Source of the DNA: Shewanella maritima | GTDB lineage: Bacteria; Pseudomonadota; Gammaproteobacteria; Enterobacterales; Shewanellaceae | Assembly: GCF_004295345.1 (NCBI RefSeq) | Contig: NZ_CP036200.1 | Coordinates: 2,227,501 to 2,291,500, forward strand | Direction: 5' to 3' | DNA: 64,000 nt | Shown: positions 38,506 through 46,368 of the stretch, piece by piece | Layout of the letters: every line of letters begins with the position of its first letter | How positions within the stretch are numbered: position 1 is the first letter of the stretch | The notes under the pieces: generated by a model | What the model saw: the letters and a program-made list of their open reading frames with translations, nothing else | The model's database searches: none | Told to the model about the DNA's origin: nothing | Program-made: the position numbers and the translations under genes

Positions 38506-39030
38506 TTAATCCCATTTCAACAAAGGTAGCGGCCTTAACTTCTCAATATCAAACGCCACTATGCTTTTGCGGCTTTGATTAAGGAGTTTTAGCTCGAGAT
38601 AACTAATGGACAGGTCGTGGTCAAGTTCGGCTTGTAATAAAAAGCCTTGGTGGTTTTTACGCGCCATTGCCACCAGCTTAGAAAAGGCAATGTGCTTATC
38701 TTGCAGCATAGACACTGCATGGGCTTGATCAATCTTATCCAACACCACCCGCTCTTGGGTGTGTTCAAGCACTTCACCGTCACTGGCTCGTACAAAAAAG
38801 CGCGAACGCTGCTCTGTTACCAGATCAATCATCGACACCTTGTACACTAGTTGCTGATCTTCAACTTCAACGCCGAAACCGCAAATGGTGCTTTTTTTAT
38901 GTTGCTGTTCAATTTGCTGCATCACAACGACTGGCGCAATGACCTCGCTTTCAGCCAGCAAAGATTGAATAGTAGGCGCAGCAATACTACTGAAAGGTAT
39001 AAAACAGATTGCCAACAACAAGCGAACCAT
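38506..39030 (-). CDS. Periplasmic PepSY-like protein, first gene of a two-component operon
   Basis: This secreted protein of about 174 residues has a signal peptide (residues 1-17, ends FSSIAAP). The rest forms two repeats that resemble PepSY domains: VYKVSMIDLVTEQRSRFFVRA with DGEVLE, then LLQAELDHDLSISYLELKLL with KLRPLPLL. PepSY proteins often act as periplasmic inhibitors or sensors, so it may tune the kinase encoded two genes on. The ATG at 39030 is used; a TTG at 39042 is possible. Identification is by pattern only. Confidence 0.7.
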   Translation of the reverse strand: MVRLLLAICFIPFSSIAAPTIQSLLAESEVIAPVVVMQQIEQQHKKSTICGFGVEVEDQQLVYKVSMIDLVTEQRSRFFVRASDGEVLEHTQERVVLDKIDQAHAVSMLQDKHIAFSKLVAMARKNHQGFLLQAELDHDLSISYLELKLLNQSRKSIVAFDIEKLRPLPLLKWD

Positions 39031-39232
39031 TAAAAGCCTCAACGATTAAAATTTAGGGTTACTACTTTACCTAAGAGTGTAGGCATTCCCAACTATTGCG
39101 AGATTAATAATTGATCATAAAGTCAGTGGATTACGAAACAAAATCAGCATTACTACGCACTTAACAAGGGATTAGCCACAGATGAACCAATGATTAATCT
39201 CAATTAACCTTAACTACTTACCACATTAGAGA

Positions 39233-40336
39233 CTAACTAAAGATATGAATTTGATCTGACTTAAGCGCAACCGTGGTCTGTAAGCCAACTCGCAGTTGAA
39301 GTTTGTCAGCAAGATGACTTGGTACATCAGTGTTGATTCGCTCATTCACACCATCAATACTGGCAATTATGCGCACACTTTCACCCATGACCAGTAACGA
39401 CTCAATAGTCACTTCTAGTTTATTGATACTGCGACACAAACGACCACGGCTGATTGAATTAAAACGAATACCTTGGTTGGGGATGACCCAGCGAATGGCT
39501 TGGTCAGGCTCAAAATCTGTCACGCCATCGCAGGCAATAACATGGTCACCTAGCTTAAATCGGGTTAGATTTTGTTGCTTATCAACTTCTGCTACAGTAC
39601 TTGAGAAAATATTACGCAGACCCATTTGCCTTGCCACCGCCTCATTTTGCGGGTGAGATAACACCTCAAACGGCTTGCCCTGCTGTTGCATTTTGCCTTG
39701 GCTAATCAGCAGCATTTTATCTGCCAACAGTAAAGCCTCGTTAATATCATGGGTCACCATAATCACAGGGATCGCCAGCTGAGACTTGAGCTTGGCAAGC
39801 TCGATATATAAGCGCTCACGCGTTTCTCTATCAACGGCTGAGAACGGCTCGTCTAACAACAAGACTTTTGGTTCACGTGCGAGTGCACGCGCCAGCGCTA
39901 CTCGCTGCCTTTGCCCGCCTGATAAATTAGCGGGTAACCTATCTGGCATGCCATGTAGGTTAACTCTCTCTAGCCAGTCTTGTGCTCTAGGCAAGCGCTC
40001 AGGCTTAGCAATGTGCTCAAGCCCTGCCATCACGTTTTGCACTGCAGATAAATGCGGAAACAACCCAAAATGCTGCGGCATATAACCAATATGGCGTTGC
40101 TGGGGACTTAGTTGGGTCGAAGTATTGGCATTAAACCAGTCTTGCTCTCCATAGCGAATAAAGCCTTGTTCGGCATGGGATAAACCGGCAATCATTCTCA
40201 GCAAGGTGGTTTTACCGCCGCCAGATGGGCCAACCACAGCCAAAACTTCACCAGCTTTACAACTAAAACTAGCATCAATAGGGATAGGCGACTGTTGCTT
40301 TAATTCACAATGGAGATCAGCGGCTACGACGCTCAT
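39233..40336 (-). CDS. modC: Molybdate ABC transporter ATPase ModC
   Basis: ModC powers molybdate import. Walker A GPSGGGKTTLL is near residue 36, the signature LSGGQRQRVALARAL near 139, Walker B VLLLDEPFSAVD near 158 and the switch VTHD near 195. The C-terminal part (about 290-365) is the molybdate-binding TOBE/MOP domain typical of ModC. It overlaps modB by 20 nt and ends the seven-gene moa-mod run. No clear terminator is seen in 39043-39232. Confidence 0.94.
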   Translation of the reverse strand: MSVVAADLHCELKQQSPIPIDASFSCKAGEVLAVVGPSGGGKTTLLRMIAGLSHAEQGFIRYGEQDWFNANTSTQLSPQQRHIGYMPQHFGLFPHLSAVQNVMAGLEHIAKPERLPRAQDWLERVNLHGMPDRLPANLSGGQRQRVALARALAREPKVLLLDEPFSAVDRETRERLYIELAKLKSQLAIPVIMVTHDINEALLLADKMLLISQGKMQQQGKPFEVLSHPQNEAVARQMGLRNIFSSTVAEVDKQQNLTRFKLGDHVIACDGVTDFEPDQAIRWVIPNQGIRFNSISRGRLCRSINKLEVTIESLLVMGESVRIIASIDGVNERINTDVPSHLADKLQLRVGLQTTVALKSDQIHIFS

Positions 40337-40997
40337 GCTGGCCTCCTAATCGTCTTGATAAACTGGTAGTTAACGCTAACGCGCTAATGGCAAATAGCAA
40401 CAGGATAAGCGACATCACGCCGGCAGCATCAAAGTCAAATGCCTGCACACTGTCGTATATGGCAATTGAAATAGTTTTGGTTTCACCGGCGATACTGCCA
40501 CCTAGCATGAGCACAACCCCAAACTCACCCAGTACGTGGGAGAAACACAGTACAAAGGCTGTTAATACGCCAGGCCACACCATAGGTAACTCGACCTTAA
40601 TAAACGTCGTCCAGCGGCTCATACCGCAGCAAGCAGCGGCGTCACGAATATCAGCAGGAATAGATTCAAACGCGCGCTGAATCGGCTGCATGGCAAAGGG
40701 AATATTTACCAGCATAGAGGCAATGACTAAGCCAGAGAAATGAAACACCAACTGCTGACCAAAAACTTGCTCAACCCAGCTACCGATCAAGCTTTGACTG
40801 CCCAAACCAACCAATAGATAGTAACCAATCACAGTAGGCGGCAATACCAGCGGCACCATGATTAATGCTTCAACCCAGGACTTACCTTTAAAGCGCCCAT
40901 AAGCTAGCGCACGGCCAGCGATAATAGATAGCGGGATCAAAAACAGCACAGTGTAACAACTTAACTTAATTGAAAGTGTTAGTGCTTCCCAATCCAT
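40317..40997 (-). CDS. modB: Molybdate ABC transporter permease ModB
   Basis: ModB is the membrane channel of the molybdate importer. Five to six hydrophobic spans fill the protein, and the ATPase-contact loop EAA-like motif DAAACCGMSRWTTFIKVELPM is near residue 138. The ATG at 40997 overlaps the modA stop as TGATG, so translation is coupled. The TTG one codon earlier is less likely. Confidence 0.94.
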   Translation of the reverse strand: MDWEALTLSIKLSCYTVLFLIPLSIIAGRALAYGRFKGKSWVEALIMVPLVLPPTVIGYYLLVGLGSQSLIGSWVEQVFGQQLVFHFSGLVIASMLVNIPFAMQPIQRAFESIPADIRDAAACCGMSRWTTFIKVELPMVWPGVLTAFVLCFSHVLGEFGVVLMLGGSIAGETKTISIAIYDSVQAFDFDAAGVMSLILLLFAISALALTTSLSRRLGGQHERRSR

Positions 40998-41788
40998 CAA
41001 TTCCCGCCTTTACCGAAACCGTATTGCTCAAAAATAGCCTGCGCGGCGTCTGATTGTAAATATGAATAAAATGCTTTTGCGGTATCGCCCGCTTTTTTGG
41101 TTAACACCATTTTCTGGGCGAGTGGTTGATAATATTGCTGTGGAATTTCGATATAGTTAGCCCGCGCTTTAAAACGTGGCGCACTGGCAAGCGACAAAGC
41201 AACAATACCACCTTGGGTTGAACCACTTAACGCAAACTGAGCCGCTTGCGAGACATTTTCTCCGTAAATCAGCTGCGGCTGAATATCTTGCCAAAGTGAC
41301 AGCTGTTGCAACACTTGCCGCGCTCGCTCGCCATAAGGCGCATGTTCAGGGTTGGCAATGGTAAAACGTGATAGCTTGCCTGAGGCGAGCAGGGCTTTCA
41401 CGCCATTTAGCTGCTCATCTAACTGCAGTGGTGAATTTTTAGGCGCAGCTAGTACCAATTTACCTAGGGCATAAATATCACCATCGCCTTGAGTAAAGCC
41501 AGCTTGTTCAAGCTGCTGGGTATAACGCCTATCGGCGGATAAGAATAATTCGAACGGGGCACCGTGTTTTATCTGCGCCACAAAATTACCCGACGAGCCA
41601 TAGGAAATTCGCACCCGCTTGCCTGTATCTTGGCTAAATTGCTTGGCAATATCATCCAGAGCGAACTTGATGCTGGAAGCGGCAGCGATAGCTGGGACAT
41701 CCTTGGCGCTCGCCATGTTCGGCAATAACACGCTAATACAAATCAGCGCGCTAATGACGCGCGCTGATATCTTAGAAAATACACTCAC
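40997..41788 (-). CDS. modA: Molybdate-binding periplasmic protein ModA
   Basis: ModA captures molybdate or tungstate in the periplasm. A signal peptide (residues 1-28, cleavage near NMASA) precedes AAASSIKFALDD, which with SYGSSGNF forms the oxyanion-binding serines. The protein has 263 residues and a GTG start at 41788 with AGGA about 11 nt upstream. It lies 21 nt after moaE, so it appears to be transcribed with the moa genes. Confidence 0.94.
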   Translation of the reverse strand: MSVFSKISARVISALICISVLLPNMASAKDVPAIAAASSIKFALDDIAKQFSQDTGKRVRISYGSSGNFVAQIKHGAPFELFLSADRRYTQQLEQAGFTQGDGDIYALGKLVLAAPKNSPLQLDEQLNGVKALLASGKLSRFTIANPEHAPYGERARQVLQQLSLWQDIQPQLIYGENVSQAAQFALSGSTQGGIVALSLASAPRFKARANYIEIPQQYYQPLAQKMVLTKKAGDTAKAFYSYLQSDAAQAIFEQYGFGKGGN

Positions 41789-41809
41789 AAATACTGAGTC
41801 CTAGTGCAA

Positions 41810-42271
41810 TTATTCTTGCCACATTTTGGCAGCTTGTTCGTCACTGTCGCGTGCTTCGACCCATTTATCGCCATCACTACCGGCTTCGAGTTTCCAAAAT
41901 GGTGCTTTGGTTTTTAAAAAGTCGATTAAAAACTCACAAGCCGCAAAAGCCGCTTTACGGTGTGCACTGGTCACGCCAATAAATACGATTTGCTCTCCTA
42001 GCCCCATAGTGCCAACACGGTGGATAATGGTGACCTTGTTCAGCGGCCAGCGGTCATAAGCCTGCTCAGCAAGTTGATTCAGCACTGACTCTGTCATCCC
42101 TGGGTAATGCTCAAGGGTTAAGTCGGTGACGTCACTACCGTCATTAAAATCGCGCACTTTACCAACAAAATTAACCACTGCACCGTCGCTAATATCATTG
42201 GCTAGTAGCGCATATTCTTCGGCAACGTTAAAGTCTTGGGTTTGAACGATGACTTTTGCTTGCTGGCTCAT
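41810..42271 (-). CDS. moaE: Molybdopterin synthase catalytic subunit MoaE
   Basis: MoaE with MoaD converts cyclic pyranopterin monophosphate to molybdopterin. The sequence has VNFVGKVRDFNDG (near residue 33), HRVGTMGLGE (near 80) and HRKAAFAACEFLIDFLKTKAPFWK, the last with the active-site lysines. I start at ATG 42271, with GGTGG of the moaD end as RBS, giving 153 residues. The moaD stop is 1 nt away, so the subunits are coupled. Confidence 0.95.
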   Translation of the reverse strand: MSQQAKVIVQTQDFNVAEEYALLANDISDGAVVNFVGKVRDFNDGSDVTDLTLEHYPGMTESVLNQLAEQAYDRWPLNKVTIIHRVGTMGLGEQIVFIGVTSAHRKAAFAACEFLIDFLKTKAPFWKLEAGSDGDKWVEARDSDEQAAKMWQE

Positions 42272-42272
42272 A

Positions 42273-42521
42273 TTAACCACCTGTTACTGGTGGGAAGAAT
42301 GCAACTTCGTCACCTTGTTCAACCACAGTATCCCAGTTGCTCATGGTTTGGTTTACCGCAACAAGTAGTTTGTCTGAGGTCATTACTTTGCCCCACTTTT
42401 CATTTTTAGCGGCTAATACCGCTCGTAAATCTTCCGTGGTGTGGATCCCTGAAGCCGGTACAGCTACTTTATCTGTACCTAGCAATTCACGTACTTGAGC
42501 AAAAAATAATACCTGGATCAT
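42273..42521 (-). CDS. moaD: Molybdopterin synthase sulfur carrier subunit MoaD
   Basis: The 82-residue ubiquitin-like protein carries the thiocarboxylate used for dithiolene formation. It ends FFPPVTGG; the terminal Gly-Gly is adenylated by MoeB. The N-terminus IQVLFFAQVRELLG is typical. The ATG is at 42521. It follows moaC after an 84-nt gap that holds nothing recognised. Confidence 0.95.
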   Translation of the reverse strand: MIQVLFFAQVRELLGTDKVAVPASGIHTTEDLRAVLAAKNEKWGKVMTSDKLLVAVNQTMSNWDTVVEQGDEVAFFPPVTGG

Positions 42522-42605
42522 AACAACTCTCTCATAAAACCAGCGCTAACTGAGCATACGTTTCAGCTAGCTGAATCTGACCTAATAATAATTTTAAATA
42601 AAGAC

Positions 42606-43082
42606 TTAAGCAGTGAAGTGTCCTGATTTTCCACCGCGTTTTTCAAGTAAACGCACCTGCGAAATAATCATGTCTTTTTGCACGGCTTTACACATATCGT
42701 AAATGGTTAACGCCGCGGTTGACGCAGCAGTTAATGCTTCCATTTCTACGCCCGTTTTGCCAGATAGTTTACACAGGCTAACAATGCGCACACGGTTATG
42801 TTCAACCTGTGGCTCAAGTTCAACCTCGACCTTGGTCAACATGAGTGGATGACACAGTGGAATTAAATCTGAAGTTTTTTTAGCGGCTTGAATACCTGCA
42901 ATACGGGCGGTGGCAAATACATCCCCCTTGTGATGACTGCCACTCATGATCATCTCTAAAGTCGATGGTGCCATTTCGATAAATGCTTCTGCGCGGGCTT
43001 CACGCTCAGTCACTGCTTTTTCGGTCACATCGACCATGTGGGCGTTGCCATCGGCATTAATATGGGTAAAACGCTCGCTCAT
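42606..43082 (-). CDS. moaC: Cyclic pyranopterin monophosphate synthase MoaC
   Basis: MoaC acts after MoaA to form cyclic pyranopterin monophosphate. The sequence shows [15 protein letters not shown] at the start, [19 protein letters not shown] near residue 51, [18 protein letters not shown] near 73 and [11 protein letters not shown] near 112, with the catalytic Lys and His residues of the family. Length 158 is normal. It starts 32 nt after moaA. Confidence 0.96.
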   Translation of the reverse strand: MSERFTHINADGNAHMVDVTEKAVTEREARAEAFIEMAPSTLEMIMSGSHHKGDVFATARIAGIQAAKKTSDLIPLCHPLMLTKVEVELEPQVEHNRVRIVSLCKLSGKTGVEMEALTAASTAALTIYDMCKAVQKDMIISQVRLLEKRGGKSGHFTA

Positions 43083-43114
43083 GAATAAACCTTGTTTAAT
43101 ATTAACTAGAAAGG

Positions 43115-44095
43115 TTAGCCACCAATGGACGCCAAATGTTGCGTCACACCAGTCACTCCTTGATGTAAGAAATGAGTTTCTTTTTTCTGCTCAAGCTGAC
43201 CATGTAGACGCTCAATAAGCTCAGGTCGTTGACTTGCATCTTGCAATAAATCGCGCAGGTCAAGGCCATTTTCAGTAAACAGGCATAAATGCAGCTTACC
43301 TTTTGCCGAAACCCGCAGGCGATTACATGAAGCGCAGAAGTTCTTTTCATAGGGCATGATAAGGCCAATGCGACCTTGATAGTCACCATGGCTAAAGTTT
43401 TGCGCTGGGCCGTCATCAACTCGTGGCAAATCGAACAACCAGCCTTGTTGCTCAAGCTGCTTCTTAATATCGATGCCCGATAAATGATGTTCCTGGAAAT
43501 AGTCGTGACCCAGACCCGTTTCCATCAGCTCGATAAAGCGCAAATCAATTGGCGTGTGCTTAATCCAGTCTAAAAACTTAGGTAAGTCTTTATCGTTAAG
43601 GCCTTTAAGCAATACAGCGTTAACTTTAATACGCTCAAAACCGGCTTCTAACGCCGCATCGATACCACGCATCACTTCGTCGAATTTATTCTCGCCAGTG
43701 ATCTGATAAAACATTTTCGGGTCAAGGCTATCAACTGAGACATTAATGCGGCGCAAACCAGCGTCATACCATTCTTTAGCGTGCTTGGCTAAACGGTAAC
43801 CATTAGTGGTGGTTGCAACAGTTTTAATATTAGGAGTATCAGCAACAACACGAATGATGTCAGTGAAATCCTTACGCAATGAAGGTTCACCACCAGTAAT
43901 GCGGATTTTTTGCGTGCCTACTTCAGAAAAGGCGGCAACCAGATTTTCAATCTCATTGAGAGATAAAAACTTAGGTTTACCATCAGGGCGATAACCATCA
44001 GGAAGGCAGTAAGTGCATTTGAAGTTACATACGTCAGTGACTGACATGCGCAGATAATGAAATCTACGACCAAAATTATCTTGTAGTTGGGACAT
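43115..44095 (-). CDS. moaA: GTP 3',8-cyclase MoaA (radical SAM)
   Basis: MoaA starts Moco synthesis by cyclising GTP. The SAM cluster motif CNFKCTYC is near residue 23, the second Fe-S cluster uses [18 protein letters not shown] near 260, and the C-terminus ends in Gly-Gly, which is needed for activity. The frame opens earlier at a GTG (44140), but the ATG at 44095 follows GGAAAGG and matches the family start, giving 326 residues. It heads moaACDE-modABC behind a structured leader. Confidence 0.96.
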   Translation of the reverse strand: MSQLQDNFGRRFHYLRMSVTDVCNFKCTYCLPDGYRPDGKPKFLSLNEIENLVAAFSEVGTQKIRITGGEPSLRKDFTDIIRVVADTPNIKTVATTTNGYRLAKHAKEWYDAGLRRINVSVDSLDPKMFYQITGENKFDEVMRGIDAALEAGFERIKVNAVLLKGLNDKDLPKFLDWIKHTPIDLRFIELMETGLGHDYFQEHHLSGIDIKKQLEQQGWLFDLPRVDDGPAQNFSHGDYQGRIGLIMPYEKNFCASCNRLRVSAKGKLHLCLFTENGLDLRDLLQDASQRPELIERLHGQLEQKKETHFLHQGVTGVTQHLASIGG

Positions 44096-44105
44096 GTTAA
44101 CCTTT

Positions 44106-44212
44106 CCAAGTGCGGGAGGTGAGTGCATTTCTTTACCCACCCCGGTGGCATCATTACCACGGCTAGCATCCCATATCTGTGGACGTAGGGATGAAAGCTC
44201 GGAGAACCGTCA
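44106..44212 (-). promoter_or_regulatory. Moco-riboswitch-like leader of moaA
   Basis: The minus strand between the predicted start and moaA folds into several helices: ACGG with CCGT enclosing CATCCC with GGGATG, then CCAC-CGGG-GTGG, and GGTGGGT with ACTCACC around AAAGAAATGC. The location in front of moaA and the AAAGAAATGC loop fit my memory of the Moco RNA motif (RF01055). No covariance search was possible. The helix 3' side ends just before the moaA RBS, so control of translation or transcript is plausible. Confidence 0.7.
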
Positions 44213-44218
44213 TGTCTA

Positions 44219-44246
44219 ATTATAGGCAGATTTTTTGCCCAACCAA
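44219..44246 (-). promoter_or_regulatory. moaA operon promoter
   Basis: The minus strand has TTGGTT (44241-44246), a 16-bp spacer and a perfect TATAAT (44219-44224). Transcription would begin near 44212, exactly where the structured leader starts. Confidence 0.6.
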
Positions 44247-44296
44247 TACCCCTTTAGCTCAAATTTTCACTTTTGATCACACTACTGTTAACTATT

Positions 44297-44312
44297 TGTG
44301 ACTCATATCAAC
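44297..44312. promoter_or_regulatory. CRP-like site
   Basis: TGTGA-CTCATA-TCAAC matches the CRP consensus TGTGA-N6-TCACA at 8 of 10 core bases. Its centre is 92.5 bp upstream of the predicted moaA start, a helical phase used by CRP. It could instead serve ETF-QO. Confidence 0.3.
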
Positions 44313-44331
44313 AGTGGCAGATTGTTTTTTC

Positions 44332-44346
44332 CGCTGTGACACAGCG
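44332..44346. promoter_or_regulatory. Perfect 15-bp palindrome CGCTGTG-A-CACAGCG
   Basis: The two 7-bp arms are exactly complementary around one base. The loop is too small for a terminator, so a protein-binding operator is more likely. It lies about 140 bp before the ETF-QO ATG. The factor is unknown. Confidence 0.35.
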
Positions 44347-44370
44347 CAATTTTACGGTAAGGTTAATAAC

Positions 44371-44396
44371 TAAACGATCGTTTACGTTAGCGTCAC
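44371..44396. promoter_or_regulatory. Overlapping operator-like palindromes before ETF-QO
   Basis: TAAACGATCGTTTA (44371-44384) is a perfect 14-bp palindrome of the AAAC-N4-GTTT type, reminiscent of PsrA sites. It overlaps TTTACGTTAGCGTCAC (44381-44396), which resembles the recalled LiuR form TTTACGTTAACGTAAA at 13 of 16 bases. Both regulators govern fatty-acid and branched-chain catabolism, where ETF-QO works. Assignment is tentative. Confidence 0.4.
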
Positions 44397-44481
44397 GGAA
44401 TGCCGCTAAATAAACAAAAATCGTCACAACAACAAATGACTCTGCAATGTACAGAGTTTAGCCACTACAAAAGGTGAGGAA

Positions 44482-46131
44482 ATGGAACGCGAATCAATGG
44501 AGTTCGACGTAGTCATCGTCGGCGCAGGCCCAGCTGGTTTAGCAACAGCCTGTCGTTTAATGCAAATATCAAAAGACGCTGACAAAGAAATCAGCGTTTG
44601 TGTGGTAGAAAAAGGCTCAGAAGTGGGTGCGCACATTCTTTCAGGTGCGGTATTCCAACCAGATGTGTTAGATGAACTATTTAAAGACTGGCGCACTAAC
44701 TGTGCTCCACTCACCACTCCTGTTACTAATGATGACATTTATCTGTTCAATAGCGATACCAAATCGCGCCTAATGCCAAATAGCCTGGTGCCAAAAACCA
44801 TGCACAACGACGGCAACTATATCGTGAGTGTAGGTAACCTTGCTCGCTGGTTAGCAGAAAGAGCCGAAGAGCTTGGGGTGGAGATCTTCCCAGGCTTTAC
44901 TGCGAGCGAACTACTATTTGATGAAAACAACGCGGTTAAAGGTATCTTAACTGGCGATATGGGTGTTGGCGCCGATGGCAGCGAAAAAGACGGCTATATG
45001 CCAGGCATGGAACTGCTAGCTAAGTACACAGTGTTCTCTGAAGGTTGTCGTGGTCATTTAGGTAAGCAGCTTATCGCTAAATATCACCTAGATAATGGCA
45101 AAACACCGCAGCATTACGGTCTTGGCTTTAAAGAAATTTGGAAAATCCCTGCTGAGCAACATCAGCAAGGTAAAGTCGTCCACACAGGCGGCTGGCCATT
45201 AGTTGATGGCGCATCTGGCGGTGGTTTCCTCTATCACATGGAAGATAACCAGGTTGCAGTTGGTCTGATTGTTGACCTTAACTACAAAAACCCACATTTG
45301 AGCCCATTCGATGAGTTCCAGCGCTACAAAACTCATCCTGTTATTGCGCAATACCTAGAAGGCGGTGAGCGCTTAACTTATGGTGCCCGCGCGATTGCCA
45401 AGGGCGGCCTTAACTCACTACCTAAAATGTCATTCCCGGGTGGCCTACTTGTGGGTTGTGACGCTGGCACCTTGAACTTTGCCAAGATCAAAGGCACTCA
45501 CACTGCAATTAAGAGCGGTATTCTAGCAGCAGAAACTCTAGGTGAAGGGCTAATTGCCGGCCTTGAAGGCGGGAAAGATCTCGATTGCTTCCAAAGTCGT
45601 TTTGAAAACAGCTGGTTGCACGAAGAGCTACACAGCTCACGCAACTTTGGCCCAGCACTGCATAAGTTTGGCACCTTGTTAGGCGGCGCGTTTAACTTTG
45701 TCGACCAGAACTGGTTTGGTGGCAAGTTCCCTGTCACGTTTAGAGATACCACGCCTGATCATCAAGGCATGGGACTGGCAAGTGATTATGCCAAAATCGA
45801 CTACCCTAAACCTGACGGAAAGCTGAGCTTTGATAAGCTGTCTTCAGTGTATTTATCCAATACCTACCATGAAGAAGATCAGCCTTGCCATCTGCGCCTA
45901 AGTGACCAAAGCATTCCGGTAAGCGTAAACCTTGCAAAATATGATGAACCCGCGCAACGTTACTGCCCTGCTGGTGTTTATGAGATTGTTGAGGAAGAAG
46001 GCGAGTCAAAGCTGGTAATTAATGGTCAAAACTGCATTCACTGTAAGACTTGTGATATCAAAGACCCAAGTCAAAATATCACCTGGGTAACGCCTGAGGG
46101 CGGCGGTGGGCCTAACTATCCGAACATGTAG
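44482..46131 (+). CDS. Electron transfer flavoprotein-ubiquinone oxidoreductase
   Basis: ETF-QO takes electrons from ETF, loaded by acyl-CoA and related dehydrogenases, and reduces the membrane quinone pool. FAD binding starts with VIVGAGPAGLATA near residue 12; the [4Fe-4S] cysteines are in the C-terminal YCPAGVYE and CIHCKTCDIKDPSQNI, and the end GGGGPNYPNM is typical. Length 549 fits. The ATG at 44482 has GGTGAGG directly upstream. ETF subunits are not in the window. It is divergent from the moa-mod operon, and the intergenic region holds several palindromes. Confidence 0.95.
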   Translation: MERESMEFDVVIVGAGPAGLATACRLMQISKDADKEISVCVVEKGSEVGAHILSGAVFQPDVLDELFKDWRTNCAPLTTPVTNDDIYLFNSDTKSRLMPNSLVPKTMHNDGNYIVSVGNLARWLAERAEELGVEIFPGFTASELLFDENNAVKGILTGDMGVGADGSEKDGYMPGMELLAKYTVFSEGCRGHLGKQLIAKYHLDNGKTPQHYGLGFKEIWKIPAEQHQQGKVVHTGGWPLVDGASGGGFLYHMEDNQVAVGLIVDLNYKNPHLSPFDEFQRYKTHPVIAQYLEGGERLTYGARAIAKGGLNSLPKMSFPGGLLVGCDAGTLNFAKIKGTHTAIKSGILAAETLGEGLIAGLEGGKDLDCFQSRFENSWLHEELHSSRNFGPALHKFGTLLGGAFNFVDQNWFGGKFPVTFRDTTPDHQGMGLASDYAKIDYPKPDGKLSFDKLSSVYLSNTYHEEDQPCHLRLSDQSIPVSVNLAKYDEPAQRYCPAGVYEIVEEEGESKLVINGQNCIHCKTCDIKDPSQNITWVTPEGGGGPNYPNM

Positions 46132-46158
46132 TCTCATTGCTCGATGATAGAACGAATT

Positions 46159-46185
46159 AAGCGCACCCTTTGGTGCGCTTTTTCT
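46159..46185 (+). terminator. Terminator after ETF-QO
   Basis: The stem AAGCGCACC-CTTT-GGTGCGCTT is followed by TTTCTTTCC. It begins 28 nt after the stop. Confidence 0.85.
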
Positions 46186-46311
46186 TTCCTTTACAAGCAT
46201 ATCTATCGATAATTCTACTACTATTAACCAAGCACCTAGTTACCCAAGATTGCATTGTCTATTCCCGTATATTTTGAGGTAAACAGTGCATTAAAAAACC
46301 GCAAACAAGGT

Positions 46312-46337
46312 TAAATAATTTGTCATCAGGCCGATAA
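46312..46337 (+). promoter_or_regulatory. Sigma-28 (FliA) type promoter of the chemoreceptor
   Basis: TAAA (46312-46315), 14 bp, then an exact GCCGATAA (46330-46337) matches the flagellar sigma-28 consensus TAAA-N15-GCCGATAA apart from one missing spacer base. It lies 31 bp before the ATG. Confidence 0.65.
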
Positions 46338-46368
46338 AACCAATACCTGATAATTGAGGCTGCTGTAA

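Noticed and set aside
44332..44346. CGCTGTGACACAGCG as a terminator of the moa or ETF-QO region
   Set aside because: The loop would be one base, the T-run is on the wrong side for either strand, and no gene ends nearby.
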